Notes: generated from the letters alone by a model not told the origin. A stretch of 64,000 nt of DNA from UBA8919 sp041658185 (GCA_041658185.1 JBBAAR010000001.1:186001-250000); one strand, 5' to 3'; counted from the first letter of the stretch, positions 39,450 through 52,765 are shown. Made by a program: numbers and translations.

Positions 39450-39779
39450 TTACGCCTTTATCTCCACATCCACACCTGCCGGCAAGTCCAGTTTCATTAG
39501 TGCATCCACCGTTTGAGGCGTCGGATGAATTATATCAACAAGCCGTTTATGGATTCTCATTTCAAACTGCTCTCTGGACTTTTTATCGGCATGAGGCGAA
39601 CGAAGAACGGTGTATTTTTTTATTCTTGTAGGCAAAAGAACGGGACCGGAAATAGACGCTCCCGTGCGCTTCGCTGTCTGAATAATTTCGGAAAGCGAGG
39701 TATCCAGCATCTTATGGTCATATGCCTGCAAACGAATTCTTATTCTCTGTGATTGTGCCAACTGTTCCGTTTTCGCCAC
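39450..39779 (-). CDS. rpsJ: 30S ribosomal protein S10
   Basis: A 109-residue head protein, also NusE in antitermination: RIRIRLQAYDHKMLDTSLSEIIQTAKRTGASISGPVLLPTRIKKYTVLRSPHADKKSREQFEMRIHKRLVDI. Normal size; follows tuf as in many genomes. Confidence 0.98.
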   Translation of the reverse strand: MAKTEQLAQSQRIRIRLQAYDHKMLDTSLSEIIQTAKRTGASISGPVLLPTRIKKYTVLRSPHADKKSREQFEMRIHKRLVDIIHPTPQTVDALMKLDLPAGVDVEIKA

Positions 39780-39786
39780 TTAAAAT

Positions 39787-39883
39787 CAGAGAATTAGAGA
39801 ATTAGAGAATTAGAGAATTAGTCAAGCAATATCTAATTCTCTGTCGTATAAACTAATTCTCTTTCGTATAAACTAATTCACTG
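39787..39883. repeat. intergenic module, family A
   Basis: Between rpsJ and tuf. Four AGAGAATTAG words, loop TCAAGCAAT (as in the mrdA-mreD and fusA-rpsG copies), then complementary words with CGTATAAA spacers. Confidence 0.92.
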
Positions 39884-39889
39884 CCCCTT

Positions 39890-41095
39890 TTATTCTATTA
39901 TTTCTGAAATCACACCCGAGCCGACAGTATGACCGCCCTCTCTGATGGCAAACCTCAATTCCTTCTCCATAGCGATGGGCGATATGAGTTCTCCGACTAT
40001 TTCCACATGGTCGCCAGGCATAGTCATTTCAACGCCTTTCGGCAAATTGACGACGCCCGTAACATCGGTCGTCCTGAAATAAAACTGCGGTCTGTAACCT
40101 TGAAAGAACGGAGTATGCCTTCCGCCTTCGTCTTTTGTGAGTATATATACCTGCGCTTTGAATTTTTTATGCGGTGTGATAGTTCCGGGTGCCGCTATTA
40201 CCTGCCCGCGTTCAATCTGTTCTTTTTCAACTCCTCTTAAAAGCACCCCGACATTATCACCGGCCTGGGCTTCATCTAAAATTTTTCTGAACATTTCAAC
40301 TGATGTGACAACCGACTTTCTTGTCTCCTGAATTCCTACCAGTTCAACCGCATCGCCGGTTTTCACTTTTCCGCGTTCAATTCTGCCGGTTGCAACCGTT
40401 CCTCTGCCCGTAATTGTGAATACATCCTCAACGCTCATCAAAAACGGTTTGTCAGTTTCACGTTTCGGGTCGGGAATTGTGGAGTCAATCGCATCCATCA
40501 GTTTCCAGATTGACTGTTCTCCGAGCTCGCTTGTATCACCCTGCATTGCTTTCAGAGCGCTGCCGCGGATAATCGGCGTCTTGTCGCCGGGGAACCCGTA
40601 TTTATTTAAGAGGTCTCTTATTTCCAGTTCAACCAAATCAATAAGTTCTTTGTCGTCCACAACATCAACTTTATTGAGATAGACGACGATGTGGGGAACA
40701 TTTACCTGACGGGCAAGAAGAATATGCTCTCTGGTTTGAGGCATAGGACCGTCGGCGGCTGAAACGACAAGTATTGCTCCGTCCATCTGAGCGGCACCTG
40801 TTATCATATTTTTAATGTAATCGGCATGACCCGGACAGTCAATATGGGCATAGTGCCTCTTTTCCGTTTCATACTCAACATGTGAAATTGCGATGGTCAG
40901 GATTTTTGTTTCGTCGCGGCGGCCCTGTGACTCCGACGCCTTCGCAACCTCGTCATAACTTATGAATTTTGAAAAACCCTTTTTCTCCTGAACCTTCGTT
41001 ATGGCCGCTGTTAGTGTGGTTTTACCGTGGTCAACATGACCGATTGTTCCGACATTGACATGCAACTTCGTCCTTGCAAATTTTTGCTTCGCCAT
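39890..41095 (-). CDS. tuf: elongation factor Tu
   Basis: The 401-residue GTPase delivers aminoacyl-tRNA. G1 GHVDHGKTTLTAAITKV, G3 DCPGHADYIKNMITGAAQMDGAILV, G4 NKVD, then domain II FTITGRGTVATGRIERG and domain III HTPFFQGYRPQFYFRTTDVTG. A strong GGAGGTG ribosome binding site precedes the ATG. Confidence 0.98.
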   Translation of the reverse strand: MAKQKFARTKLHVNVGTIGHVDHGKTTLTAAITKVQEKKGFSKFISYDEVAKASESQGRRDETKILTIAISHVEYETEKRHYAHIDCPGHADYIKNMITGAAQMDGAILVVSAADGPMPQTREHILLARQVNVPHIVVYLNKVDVVDDKELIDLVELEIRDLLNKYGFPGDKTPIIRGSALKAMQGDTSELGEQSIWKLMDAIDSTIPDPKRETDKPFLMSVEDVFTITGRGTVATGRIERGKVKTGDAVELVGIQETRKSVVTSVEMFRKILDEAQAGDNVGVLLRGVEKEQIERGQVIAAPGTITPHKKFKAQVYILTKDEGGRHTPFFQGYRPQFYFRTTDVTGVVNLPKGVEMTMPGDHVEIVGELISPIAMEKELRFAIREGGHTVGSGVISEIIE

Positions 41096-41114
41096 AAAAC
41101 ACCTCCGTTTAAGT

Positions 41115-41193
41115 CAGAGAATTAGTTTATACGACAGAGAATTAGAGAATTAGTTTATACAAATAATCTCTAATCTCTAATCTCTAATCTCTT
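41115..41193. repeat. intergenic module, family A
   Basis: Between tuf and fusA. CAGAGAATTAGTTTATACGA, CAGAGAATTAGAGAATTAG, loop TTTATACAAATA, then four ATCTCTA words. The stop-side arm uses the shortened AATCTCT variant. Confidence 0.88.
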
Positions 41194-41195
41194 TT

Positions 41196-43307
41196 TCATA
41201 CTATTCCCAATATCTCCTGCGCTAATTTTTCAGAAACGGTCTCGTAAAATGCCGGCTCCATCGTATAAGTCGCCCGTCCCTGGGACAACGAACGCAGCGA
41301 CGATGAATAACCGAACATTGCTGCCAGAGGAACAGAACCGTCAATTGTATGAATTTTTTTATTGGTTGACATATTCTCAATCCTTCCGCGGCGTGAGTTT
41401 ATATCGCCCAGAATATCGCCAAGATATTCGTCGGGTGTAATTACTTCCAATTTCATTATCGGCTCCAATAAAACGGGGGACGCTTTTTTAAGCGCTTCCT
41501 TTGTCCCGATTGATGCCGCCATCTTAAAAGCGATGTCCGATGAATCAACCTCGTGATATGAGCCGTCCAAAAGTGTTACCTTGACATCCACAACGGGGAA
41601 ACCGCCGAGGACTCCGGTTTCAAGCGCTGAAATAATTCCATCCTCAATTGATGAAAAAAATTCACGAGGGATTCTGCCCTCTCTGATATCATTTATAAAT
41701 TCAAAACCCTTACCTTTTACATTTGGTTCAACCGTCAAAACAACATGCCCGTACTGCCCGTGACCGCCGGTCTGACGGATAAACTTTCCGGTTGCCTCAG
41801 CGGTTCTTTTTACCGTTTCTTTGTAAGCAACCTGAGGCGCGCCTATGTTTGCCGCAACGGAAAATTCCCGCTTCATTCTGTCAACAAGAATTTCCAGATG
41901 CAATTCACCCATTCCGGAAATAATCGTCTGGCCGGTTTCAGTGTCTATTTTTAACTTAAATGTCGGGTCTTCCTCGGAAAGTTTGGAAAGTGCTTTGGAA
42001 AGTTTTTCCTCGTCTGATTTTGTCTTCGGTTCAATCGCAAGCCATATCACAGGGTCGGGAAATTTTATGTTTTCAAGAATTATCGGTTCTTTTTCATCGC
42101 AGAGTGTATCGCCGGTAAAAGTTTTTTTGAAACCTACCACACCCGCTATATCGCCTGCTATTACTTCTTCAACCTCTTCGCGGTCGTTGGCGTGCATTTT
42201 CACAAGTTTTGCTATTCGTTCACGGTTAGCCCTTGTTGAATTGTAGATTGAATGTCCTCTTTTGATAGTCCCTGAATAAACTCTGATGTATGTCAGACGC
42301 CCCACAAACGGGTCGGTCTGGATTTTGAACGCAAGCGCTGATGCAGGCGCTGTTTCATCAGCAGCCCTTTTTATTTTTTCAGTTGATTCGGTTTCGGGAT
42401 TTAGCCCCTCAATGGCAGGAATATCAAGCGGCGAAGGCAGATATGAAACAATCGCATCAAGTAAAAACTGAACGCCTTTATTTTTAAGACTAGAACCGCA
42501 CAGGACGGGAACTATTTTTCCGGAAATTGTCAGGGTCCTTACCGCATTGATGAGTTCCTCTTCGCTAATTTTACCGTCGCCGCTTACGAACTTATGCATA
42601 ATATTATGGTCTGCGTCGGCGGATGCCTCAATAAGTTTTGCCCTGTATTCTTTAACGAGCGGGCGAAGTTCCTGCGGAATTTCTATTTCCTCAAATTTTA
42701 CTCCGAGTTCGTCGGTATATTGAAACGCTTTCATTTTTATTAAATCAACCATTCCGGATAATTTATCTTCACTGCCGATTGGTATCTGTAAAAGCACCGG
42801 GTTTGTATTGAGTTTTTTCCTCATCGCATCCACAACACCGAAAAAGTTTGCGCCGGTCCTGTCAAGTTTATTGATAAATGTAAGACGGGGAATTTTGTAT
42901 CTGTCCGCCTGACGCCAGACCGTTTCGGACTGCGGCTGGACGCCGCCGACACCGCAGAAAACAACGACGGCGCCGTCAAGGACGCGAAGAGATCTTTCGA
43001 CCTCCGCGGTAAAATCAACATGACCGGGAGTGTCTATGACATTGATGGTGTGCCCCTGCCATTCCAATGTTATCGCGGCAGAAGTGATGGTAATACCCCT
43101 CTCCTGCTCCTGTTCCATCCAATCGGTAGTGGTGGTTCCTTCATCAACGTTTCCGATGCGGTGAATTTTTCCGCTATAAAAAAGCAGCCGCTCGGTGGTA
43201 GTTGTTTTACCCGCGTCTATATGTGCTATAACTCCGATATTTCTGATGATTGATAAATCAGTCATTTTATTTTTACTGGTCTTTTTTTCAATTTCTAAAA
43301 CAGGCAT
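41196..43307 (-). CDS. fusA: elongation factor G
   Basis: A 703-residue translocase. G1 IAHIDAGKTTTTERLLFYSG, G3 NVIDTPGHVDFTAEVERSLRVLDGAVVVF, G4 NKLDRTGANF, domain IV YKETVKRTAEATGKFIRQTGGHGQYGHV. The N-terminus is about 10 residues longer than usual (PVLEIEKKTSKNK). An internal ATG (MTDLSIIRNIG) 14 codons in is an alternative start, and the three codons upstream of 43307 come from the module edge. Confidence 0.97.
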   Translation of the reverse strand: MPVLEIEKKTSKNKMTDLSIIRNIGVIAHIDAGKTTTTERLLFYSGKIHRIGNVDEGTTTTDWMEQEQERGITITSAAITLEWQGHTINVIDTPGHVDFTAEVERSLRVLDGAVVVFCGVGGVQPQSETVWRQADRYKIPRLTFINKLDRTGANFFGVVDAMRKKLNTNPVLLQIPIGSEDKLSGMVDLIKMKAFQYTDELGVKFEEIEIPQELRPLVKEYRAKLIEASADADHNIMHKFVSGDGKISEEELINAVRTLTISGKIVPVLCGSSLKNKGVQFLLDAIVSYLPSPLDIPAIEGLNPETESTEKIKRAADETAPASALAFKIQTDPFVGRLTYIRVYSGTIKRGHSIYNSTRANRERIAKLVKMHANDREEVEEVIAGDIAGVVGFKKTFTGDTLCDEKEPIILENIKFPDPVIWLAIEPKTKSDEEKLSKALSKLSEEDPTFKLKIDTETGQTIISGMGELHLEILVDRMKREFSVAANIGAPQVAYKETVKRTAEATGKFIRQTGGHGQYGHVVLTVEPNVKGKGFEFINDIREGRIPREFFSSIEDGIISALETGVLGGFPVVDVKVTLLDGSYHEVDSSDIAFKMAASIGTKEALKKASPVLLEPIMKLEVITPDEYLGDILGDINSRRGRIENMSTNKKIHTIDGSVPLAAMFGYSSSLRSLSQGRATYTMEPAFYETVSEKLAQEILGIV

Positions 43308-43316
43308 AATTAACAC

Positions 43317-43412
43317 CAGAGAATTAGAGATTAGAGAATTAGAGAATTAGTCAAGCAATTTCTAATTCTCTGTCGTATAAACTAATTCTCTTTCGTTTAA
43401 ACTATTTCCCTG
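43317..43412. repeat. intergenic module, family A
   Basis: Between fusA and rpsG. CAGAGAATTAGAGATTAGAG and AATTAG words, loop TCAAGCAATT, CTAATTCTCTGTCGTATAAA, CTAATTCTCTTTCGTTTAAA, ending CCCTG. Confidence 0.9.
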
Positions 43413-43417
43413 CCTTT

Positions 43418-43891
43418 CTACCAACGATAATGTGCGAACGCCTTGTTTGCCTCCGCCATCTTGTGGGTATCCTCTCTTTTTTTAACGGCGCTGCCGGTAT
43501 TGTTGGAGGCATCAATTATCTCGGAAGATAAACGCTCACTCATCGGCTTGCCTTTTCTACCGGCCGCATACATCAAAAGCCATCTGACGGCAAGAGCAAT
43601 TCCGCGGTCGTGTTTTACTTCAATAGGAATCTGATATGTTGCACCGCCGACACGACGGGGTTTTACTTCTAAAAGCGGTTTTACATTTTTTATCGCACGC
43701 TCTAAAACCGTCATCGGTTCCTGTTTTGTTTTTTCTTTTATTATATCCATCGCATCGTAACAAATTGTCTCGGCATGAGAACGTTTCCCGCATTTCAGCA
43801 TATCAAATATAAATCGGGAGATGACCAAACTGTTGTATTTATAGTCAGGTTTCGCAGGTTCTTTTTTTATTTTTCTCGCTTTTCTTGACAT
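43418..43891 (-). CDS. rpsG: 30S ribosomal protein S7
   Basis: A 157-residue head assembly protein: DYKYNSLVISRFIFDMLKCGKRSHAETICYDAMDII, NVKPLLEVKPRRVGGATYQIPIEV, ALAVRWLLMYAAGRKGKPMSERLSSEIIDA, HKMAEANKAFAHYRW. Normal. Confidence 0.98.
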   Translation of the reverse strand: MSRKARKIKKEPAKPDYKYNSLVISRFIFDMLKCGKRSHAETICYDAMDIIKEKTKQEPMTVLERAIKNVKPLLEVKPRRVGGATYQIPIEVKHDRGIALAVRWLLMYAAGRKGKPMSERLSSEIIDASNNTGSAVKKREDTHKMAEANKAFAHYRW

Positions 43892-43899
43892 ATTAACAC

Positions 43900-44014
43900 C
43901 AGAGAATTGGAAAATCAGTTTATACGAAAGAGAATTAGTTTATACGACAGAGAATTGGTGAATTGGAAAAAAATCTAATTCTCTAATTCTCTAATTCTCT
44001 ATTCTCTATTCCTT
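43900..44014. repeat. intergenic module, family A (longest copy)
   Basis: Between rpsG and rpsL. Here the orientation of the asymmetrical arms is inverted relative to other family-A copies: the start side carries the CGAAAGAGAATTAG/CGACAGAGAATTGG spacers and the stop side carries the plain tandem CTAATTCTCT words. Confidence 0.92.
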
Positions 44015-44018
44015 GCCC

Positions 44019-44441
44019 CTACACTGTCGGTGCCGGTGGTGCTGCCGGAGCTGCTGCTTTTACAACACCCGCTTTCGGCTTTTTCGCACCATATTTTGAA
44101 CGACCTTGATTTCTTCCGCTGACGCCTGTGGCATCAAGAGTTCCTCTAACTATATGATACCTGACGCCCGGTAAATCTTTTACACGACCGCCCCTGACCA
44201 GAACAATTGAATGTTCCTGCAAATTATGTCCGATACCGGGTATATAGGCGGTAACTTCAAAACCTGATGTAAGTTTTACCCTTGCAACTTTTCTTAAAGC
44301 AGAGTTCGGTTTTTTCGGCGTGGTCGTATAAACCCTCGTGCAAACACCCCTTCTCTGGGGCGACTCAGCCAACGCCGGGGTTTTACTTTTCCGCCTTGAT
44401 ATCAACCTGCCGTTTTTAACTAATTGATTTACAGTTAACAT
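44019..44441 (-). CDS. rpsL: 30S ribosomal protein S12
   Basis: A 140-residue decoding-centre protein: MLTVNQLVKNGRLISRRKSKTPAL, RGVCTRVYTTTPKKPNSALRKVARVKLTSGFEVTAYIPG, VLVRGGRVKDLPGVRYHIVRGTLDATGV. Lys at the two streptomycin-linked positions (TPKKPN and RVKDLP) is wild type. A non-standard Ala/Pro tail (KAAAPAAPPAPTV) follows the normal end. The upstream frame MLYALCSDVN is repeat-derived and rejected. Confidence 0.97.
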   Translation of the reverse strand: MLTVNQLVKNGRLISRRKSKTPALAESPQRRGVCTRVYTTTPKKPNSALRKVARVKLTSGFEVTAYIPGIGHNLQEHSIVLVRGGRVKDLPGVRYHIVRGTLDATGVSGRNQGRSKYGAKKPKAGVVKAAAPAAPPAPTV

Positions 44442-44449
44442 ATTAACAT

Positions 44450-44515
44450 CAGAGCATAGTGCGTAGAGCATAGAAAAATATTCTCTACGCTCTCCCCTCT
44501 ATGCTCTATCCTCTG
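44450..44515. repeat. leader module, family D, 5' UTR of rpsL
   Basis: CAGAGCATAGTGCGTAGAGC, ATAGAAAAATATT, then CTCTACGCTCTC and CTATGCTCTATCCTCTG. It lies between the str promoter and rpsL, so it is transcribed at the very 5' end of that mRNA. Confidence 0.88.
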
Positions 44516-44537
44516 CCTTTTTAATATAAGAAATTTA

Positions 44538-44567
44538 ATTATACAAAAATAATATAAGTATTGTCAA
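44538..44567 (-). promoter_or_regulatory. strong promoter of rpsL and the downstream ribosomal genes
   Basis: Consensus TTGACA at 44562-44567, an 18-nt spacer and consensus TATAAT at 44538-44543 on the minus strand, between rpoC and rpsL. It gives the str/S10/spc/alpha genes an entry point independent of the rrn and L10 signals. Confidence 0.85.
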
Positions 44568-44624
44568 GTGTTTTTTTTATTTTTTAAATTTTTATATTTA
44601 CCGGTACGCCGTTTCTATTTATTC

Positions 44625-44652
44625 TTTTATCCCGCATTGTTATTGCGCGGGG
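44625..44652 (-). other. GC-rich hairpin after rpoC
   Basis: CCCGC and GCGGG arms with a GCAATAACAAT loop just past the rpoC stop. There is no adjacent T-run, so it is a weak or factor-assisted terminator at best. Confidence 0.4.
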
Positions 44653-44665
44653 TGCGTTTTACTCG

Positions 44666-48823
<4,158 letters not shown>

Positions 48824-48845
48824 ATATACCTCGCTACGCTCGGAA

Positions 48846-48920
48846 GTTAAAGGTTTAAGGTTTAAGGTTAAAATAAGGTCTAAGGTTTAAAATTTTAACC
48901 TTTAATTTATACCTTTAACC
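48846..48920. repeat. intergenic module, family B, between rpoC and rpoB
   Basis: TTAAAGGTTTAAGGTTTAAG, GTTAAAATAAGGTCTAAGG, TTTAAAATTTTAACC, TTTAATTTATACCTTTAACC. The last word overlaps the rpoB stop region. Confidence 0.9.
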
Positions 48921-51900
48921 TTTTAATAGTTCTATATTCAATCCCAACGACTGTAATTCCTTCACCAAAACTTTGAATGATTCCGGCACACCCATCTGAG
49001 TTATCGGCTTGCCGTTTATTATCGCTTCATACATCTTTGTGCGGCCGGCGACATCGTCGCTTTTTATCGTCAGAAATTCCTGCAGCGTATGCGCGGCGCC
49101 GTAGCCCTCAATCGCCCATATCTCCATTTCGCCCATTCTTTGGCCGCCGCCGTGCGCTTTTCCGCCCAACGGCTGGCGGGTTATAAGCGAATAGGGACCT
49201 GTTGAGCGGGCGTGCATTTTATCGTCCACAAGATGCGCTAATTTCATAATGTACATATATCCGATTGTAATTTTTTCGGAAAAAGGAACTCCGGTCCTGC
49301 CGTCGTAAAGCGTGATGCGGCAACTGTCATCCGGCAAAAAGTCCTTTCTTACCCCTTTGGAAATTAAATGTTTTTTAGCAAGCGCTATCTGCTGTTTTAT
49401 TTCTTCCTCTTTGGCGCTGTTGAATACGGGACATATCGCCTGATAATTCATCTGGATACCCGCCCAGCCGAGCATCATCTCCAAAATCTGCCCTACATTC
49501 ATTCTGGAGGGAACGGACAGCGGCGATATTATCATATCAACCGGCGTACCGTCGGGAAGATAGGGCATATCTTCAGCGGGAAGAATTTTTGCGACCACGC
49601 CTTTATTGCCGTGGCGGCCGGAAATTTTATCGCCGACCTGAATTTTTCTCGTGGTTGCGATGTAGACCTTGACGATTTTATTTACGCTTACGGGAAGATC
49701 GTCGCCGCTCTTCAATGCATCTTTATCAAATCTTTCGGCTTTCTTAAATTCTTCCTGCCGTTTTTTAAAAAGTTCTTTTGCTTTTATTATCTCCTCTTTT
49801 TTCTGAGCCGCGTTTATTTTTGCCTCTTTTGAAGAAGTCCGTTCGGACAGCGATTTTACCGTCTCATCATAAACCGTTTTGGCATTTATAAGTTCCTTCT
49901 TATATTTTGATTCAATCTCTTTTACCCGTTTTTTAGTCTCTTCCCTGGACAATTTTTCTTTTCTCTCAAAAATTTTTACATCGCTGACTTTTCCATAAAC
50001 GCCCGGCGGTACGCGGAGCGAAACATCCTTCGCCTCTTCCGATTTTTTGCCGAATATCACTCTTAAAAGCCGTTCCTCCGGTGTCGTCTGCTGGTCGCCC
50101 TTCGGCGTAATTTTTCCCGCCAGGATATCTCCCGGCTCAACATTACTTCCGACGACGATAATGCCGTCTTCGTCAAGGTTCAGCATCGCATCTTTTGATA
50201 CATTAGGAATATCCTTCGTTATTTCCTCGGGACCCATTTTTGTATCCCGCGATTCGGCGATAAACTCCTGTATGTGGACCGATGTGAACATATCCTCGCG
50301 GACTAATTTTTCAGATACCAGAATGGCATCCTCGTAGTTGTAGCCCTCCCACGACATAAAAGCAACCAACATATTTCTGCCGAGAGCAAGGGAACCGTCT
50401 TTTGTGGACGCACCGTCGGCAATCGGCTGACCTTTTTTTATAGAATCGCCTTTTTTAACAATCGGTATCTGGTTTATGCAGGTGTCCTGATTGGACCTCT
50501 CAAATTTTTTAAGTTTATATACGTCAATAACGCCTGTTTCCTTATCCTTGATAGCAATCTGACGGGAATCAACGCTCAAGACCTCGCCGCTTTTTTCGGA
50601 TACAACTACGGCGCCGGTATCCTTCGCGATGTTATCCTCAATGCCCGTTGCTACTACCGGTTGCTCGGGCGAAATAAGAGGAACCGACTGCCTCATCATA
50701 TTTGAACCCATAAGCGCACGGTTGGCGTCGTCATGTTCCAAAAATGGTATGAGTGCGGCGGAAGTTGAAACCACCTGCAACGGCGAAATATCCATATAAT
50801 CAATTTTATCCGGTGTGACGAAAATGAACTCGCCGCCGTGCCGGGAAGAAACGCTGTTTGTAGTAAATCTTCCGGATTTGTCAATGGGTGAATTCGCCTG
50901 TGCGATAATAATATCGTCCTCTTTATCGGCTGTCATATATTCTATCTCGTCGGTAACTCTGCCTTTTATGACTTTTCTGTAAGGCGTTTCCAAAAGCCCG
51001 TATTCATTTACTCTTGAATAACAGGCAAGCGATGTGATTAACCCGATGTTTGCGCCTTCCGGGGTTTCAATCGGACAGATTCTTCCGTAATGAGTGTAAT
51101 GGACATCGCGCACCTCAAAACCGGCGCGTTTCCTGTGGAGACCTCCGGGACCCAGCGCGGAAAGCCGTCTTTTGTGAGTCAGTTCCGCCAGAGGATTTAT
51201 CTGGTCCATATATTGCGATAACTGCCCCGTGCCGAAAAATTTCTTTATAATGCCGATGACCGGCTGAGTATTTAATATGTTCCGCGGAGTCGCTTGAACT
51301 CGCTCTAATGAGTTCATTTTTTCTCTGGTTAAACGAACCATATGGGCAAGACCGATACGCATCTGGTTTTCCAAAAGTTCACCGACTGCCCGTATTCTCC
51401 GGTTGCCGAGATGGTCTATATCGTCAATCTTACGGTCGTCGGCGCTCCCCAGCCCGTTGTTCAAGTCAATCATGTATTTCATTGTAGCGACTATATCCTC
51501 AACGGTAAGGGTTTTTTTGGTTTCTTTCGGGGTGCTTTCGGCAAAACCCAACTCTTCAAAAATTTTCTTGAATTTTCTGTTTATCTTAAACCTGCCTACT
51601 TTTGACAAATCATATTTTTTAGGATTTTTTAAGATGAGGTTTTCAAAATATTCCACCGCCTGGTCGGGTTTTACATATTCCATTGCGCGATTTTGACGGT
51701 AGATATACATTATCGCATCGTTTCTTGTTTTAATTTTATCCAGCGCGAGGGTTTCCGAAATGGTCATATCTTTTACGACTGATTCCTGCAATTTTATTTC
51801 TGTAATGATGACGGGAACGGATTTTATTTTGCCGGACGAGCGCATAATCGTCAGCAAATCCTCTGTGATACGGCGGTTCGTTTCCGCCAGAACCTCGCCC

Positions 51901-52631
51901 GTTTTAATGTTCACTATGTCCTCCGCAACAATTCTTCCGACGGCTGCCTCGGAGAGCGGAATGTTTTCCTTTTTGTAGAAAAACTTTAGAATATCAGAAT
52001 CCCTTTCTATGCCTATGGCTCGTAAGAATGTCGTGACAAGAAACTTTTTCTTTTTGTCAATCCTTACCCATAGTATATTTTTGTCGTCATATTCAAACTC
52101 CACCCATGCACCGCGATACGGAATAATTCTGGCGAAAAAAAGATGTTTCCCGTAAATAGAAATAGGCGTTTCTTCATCTTCTTCAAAGATAACGCCCGGA
52201 GAGCGATGCATCTGGGTCACAACAACCCTTTCAACGCCGTTTATTATGAATGTCGCTTTTTTGGTCATCAAAGGAAGGTCGCAGACATATACATCCTGCT
52301 CGGAGATTTCCTTCGGAGTTCCTTTTTCCTGTCTTGCTAATAAACGGAATGTCGCTTTTAGAGAGGCGGCATAATTTGAGTCGGTGAGCAATGCTTCCTC
52401 TTCGGTAAACTTCGGCTTAGCCAGTTCATATGAAACGAATTCCAGAATGTATTCACCGTTGGTTGAGGCAATCGGAAAAACATCCAGAAATGACGCCTGA
52501 AGCCCCGACAACTTTCTTTTTTCCGGCGGGACATCTTCCTGTAAAAACTCCTTAAACGAATCCTTCTGAACCTCTATCAAATCCGGCAGGTTAATAATCG
52601 GCGAAAATTTGGCGAAACTGATTCTTTTCAT
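48915..52631 (-). CDS. rpoB: DNA-directed RNA polymerase subunit beta
   Basis: A 1238-residue subunit starting MKRISFAKFSPIINLPDLIEVQKDSF. Rifampicin-pocket region FFGTGQLSQYMDQINPLAELTHKRRLSALGPGGLHRKRAGFEVRD has the usual sensitive-type residues. ETPEGANIGLI, the GRHGNKGVV loop and the C-terminal IWAIEGYGAAHTLQEFLTIKSDDVAGR are present. The frame extends 39 codons upstream (MVVANLWLAYFQ), but that part is repeat-derived; GGAG precedes the ATG chosen. Confidence 0.98.
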   Translation of the reverse strand: MKRISFAKFSPIINLPDLIEVQKDSFKEFLQEDVPPEKRKLSGLQASFLDVFPIASTNGEYILEFVSYELAKPKFTEEEALLTDSNYAASLKATFRLLARQEKGTPKEISEQDVYVCDLPLMTKKATFIINGVERVVVTQMHRSPGVIFEEDEETPISIYGKHLFFARIIPYRGAWVEFEYDDKNILWVRIDKKKKFLVTTFLRAIGIERDSDILKFFYKKENIPLSEAAVGRIVAEDIVNIKTGEVLAETNRRITEDLLTIMRSSGKIKSVPVIITEIKLQESVVKDMTISETLALDKIKTRNDAIMYIYRQNRAMEYVKPDQAVEYFENLILKNPKKYDLSKVGRFKINRKFKKIFEELGFAESTPKETKKTLTVEDIVATMKYMIDLNNGLGSADDRKIDDIDHLGNRRIRAVGELLENQMRIGLAHMVRLTREKMNSLERVQATPRNILNTQPVIGIIKKFFGTGQLSQYMDQINPLAELTHKRRLSALGPGGLHRKRAGFEVRDVHYTHYGRICPIETPEGANIGLITSLACYSRVNEYGLLETPYRKVIKGRVTDEIEYMTADKEDDIIIAQANSPIDKSGRFTTNSVSSRHGGEFIFVTPDKIDYMDISPLQVVSTSAALIPFLEHDDANRALMGSNMMRQSVPLISPEQPVVATGIEDNIAKDTGAVVVSEKSGEVLSVDSRQIAIKDKETGVIDVYKLKKFERSNQDTCINQIPIVKKGDSIKKGQPIADGASTKDGSLALGRNMLVAFMSWEGYNYEDAILVSEKLVREDMFTSVHIQEFIAESRDTKMGPEEITKDIPNVSKDAMLNLDEDGIIVVGSNVEPGDILAGKITPKGDQQTTPEERLLRVIFGKKSEEAKDVSLRVPPGVYGKVSDVKIFERKEKLSREETKKRVKEIESKYKKELINAKTVYDETVKSLSERTSSKEAKINAAQKKEEIIKAKELFKKRQEEFKKAERFDKDALKSGDDLPVSVNKIVKVYIATTRKIQVGDKISGRHGNKGVVAKILPAEDMPYLPDGTPVDMIISPLSVPSRMNVGQILEMMLGWAGIQMNYQAICPVFNSAKEEEIKQQIALAKKHLISKGVRKDFLPDDSCRITLYDGRTGVPFSEKITIGYMYIMKLAHLVDDKMHARSTGPYSLITRQPLGGKAHGGGQRMGEMEIWAIEGYGAAHTLQEFLTIKSDDVAGRTKMYEAIINGKPITQMGVPESFKVLVKELQSLGLNIELLKG

Positions 52632-52639
52632 TTGAACTC

Positions 52640-52765
52640 CAGGAAATAGCAAGTAGGAAGTAGTTTGTAGTTGGCGAGCTTGCCCATAAAGGGACTTCCT
52701 TCGGTCGCTCGCCTGAAAATAAGCCAACCAAAGGTTGGCAACTACCACTCGCTACTCGCTACTAT
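52640..52765. repeat. GTAGTTGGC-type palindromic repeat between rplL and rpoB
   Basis: AGTAGGAAGTAGTTTGTAG, TTGGCGAGCTTGCCCATAA, GGGACTTCCTTCGGTCGCTC, GCCTGAAAATAAGCCAACC and GGTTGGCAACTACCACTCGC. The core matches the repeat at 5560-5611. The outer CAAGTAGGAAGTAG / CTACTCGCTACTA words form a second nested inverted repeat. Confidence 0.82.

Noticed and set aside
44568..44665. Strong intrinsic terminator after rpoC
   Set aside because: The GC hairpin lacks a T-run on the transcribed strand; the T-rich stretch nearby is on the other strand next to the rpsL promoter.
52632..52748. 39-residue N-terminal extension of RpoB
   Set aside because: It is encoded by a dispersed repeat, lies upstream of a proper GGAG ribosome binding site, and beta subunits normally start near MKRISFAKF.
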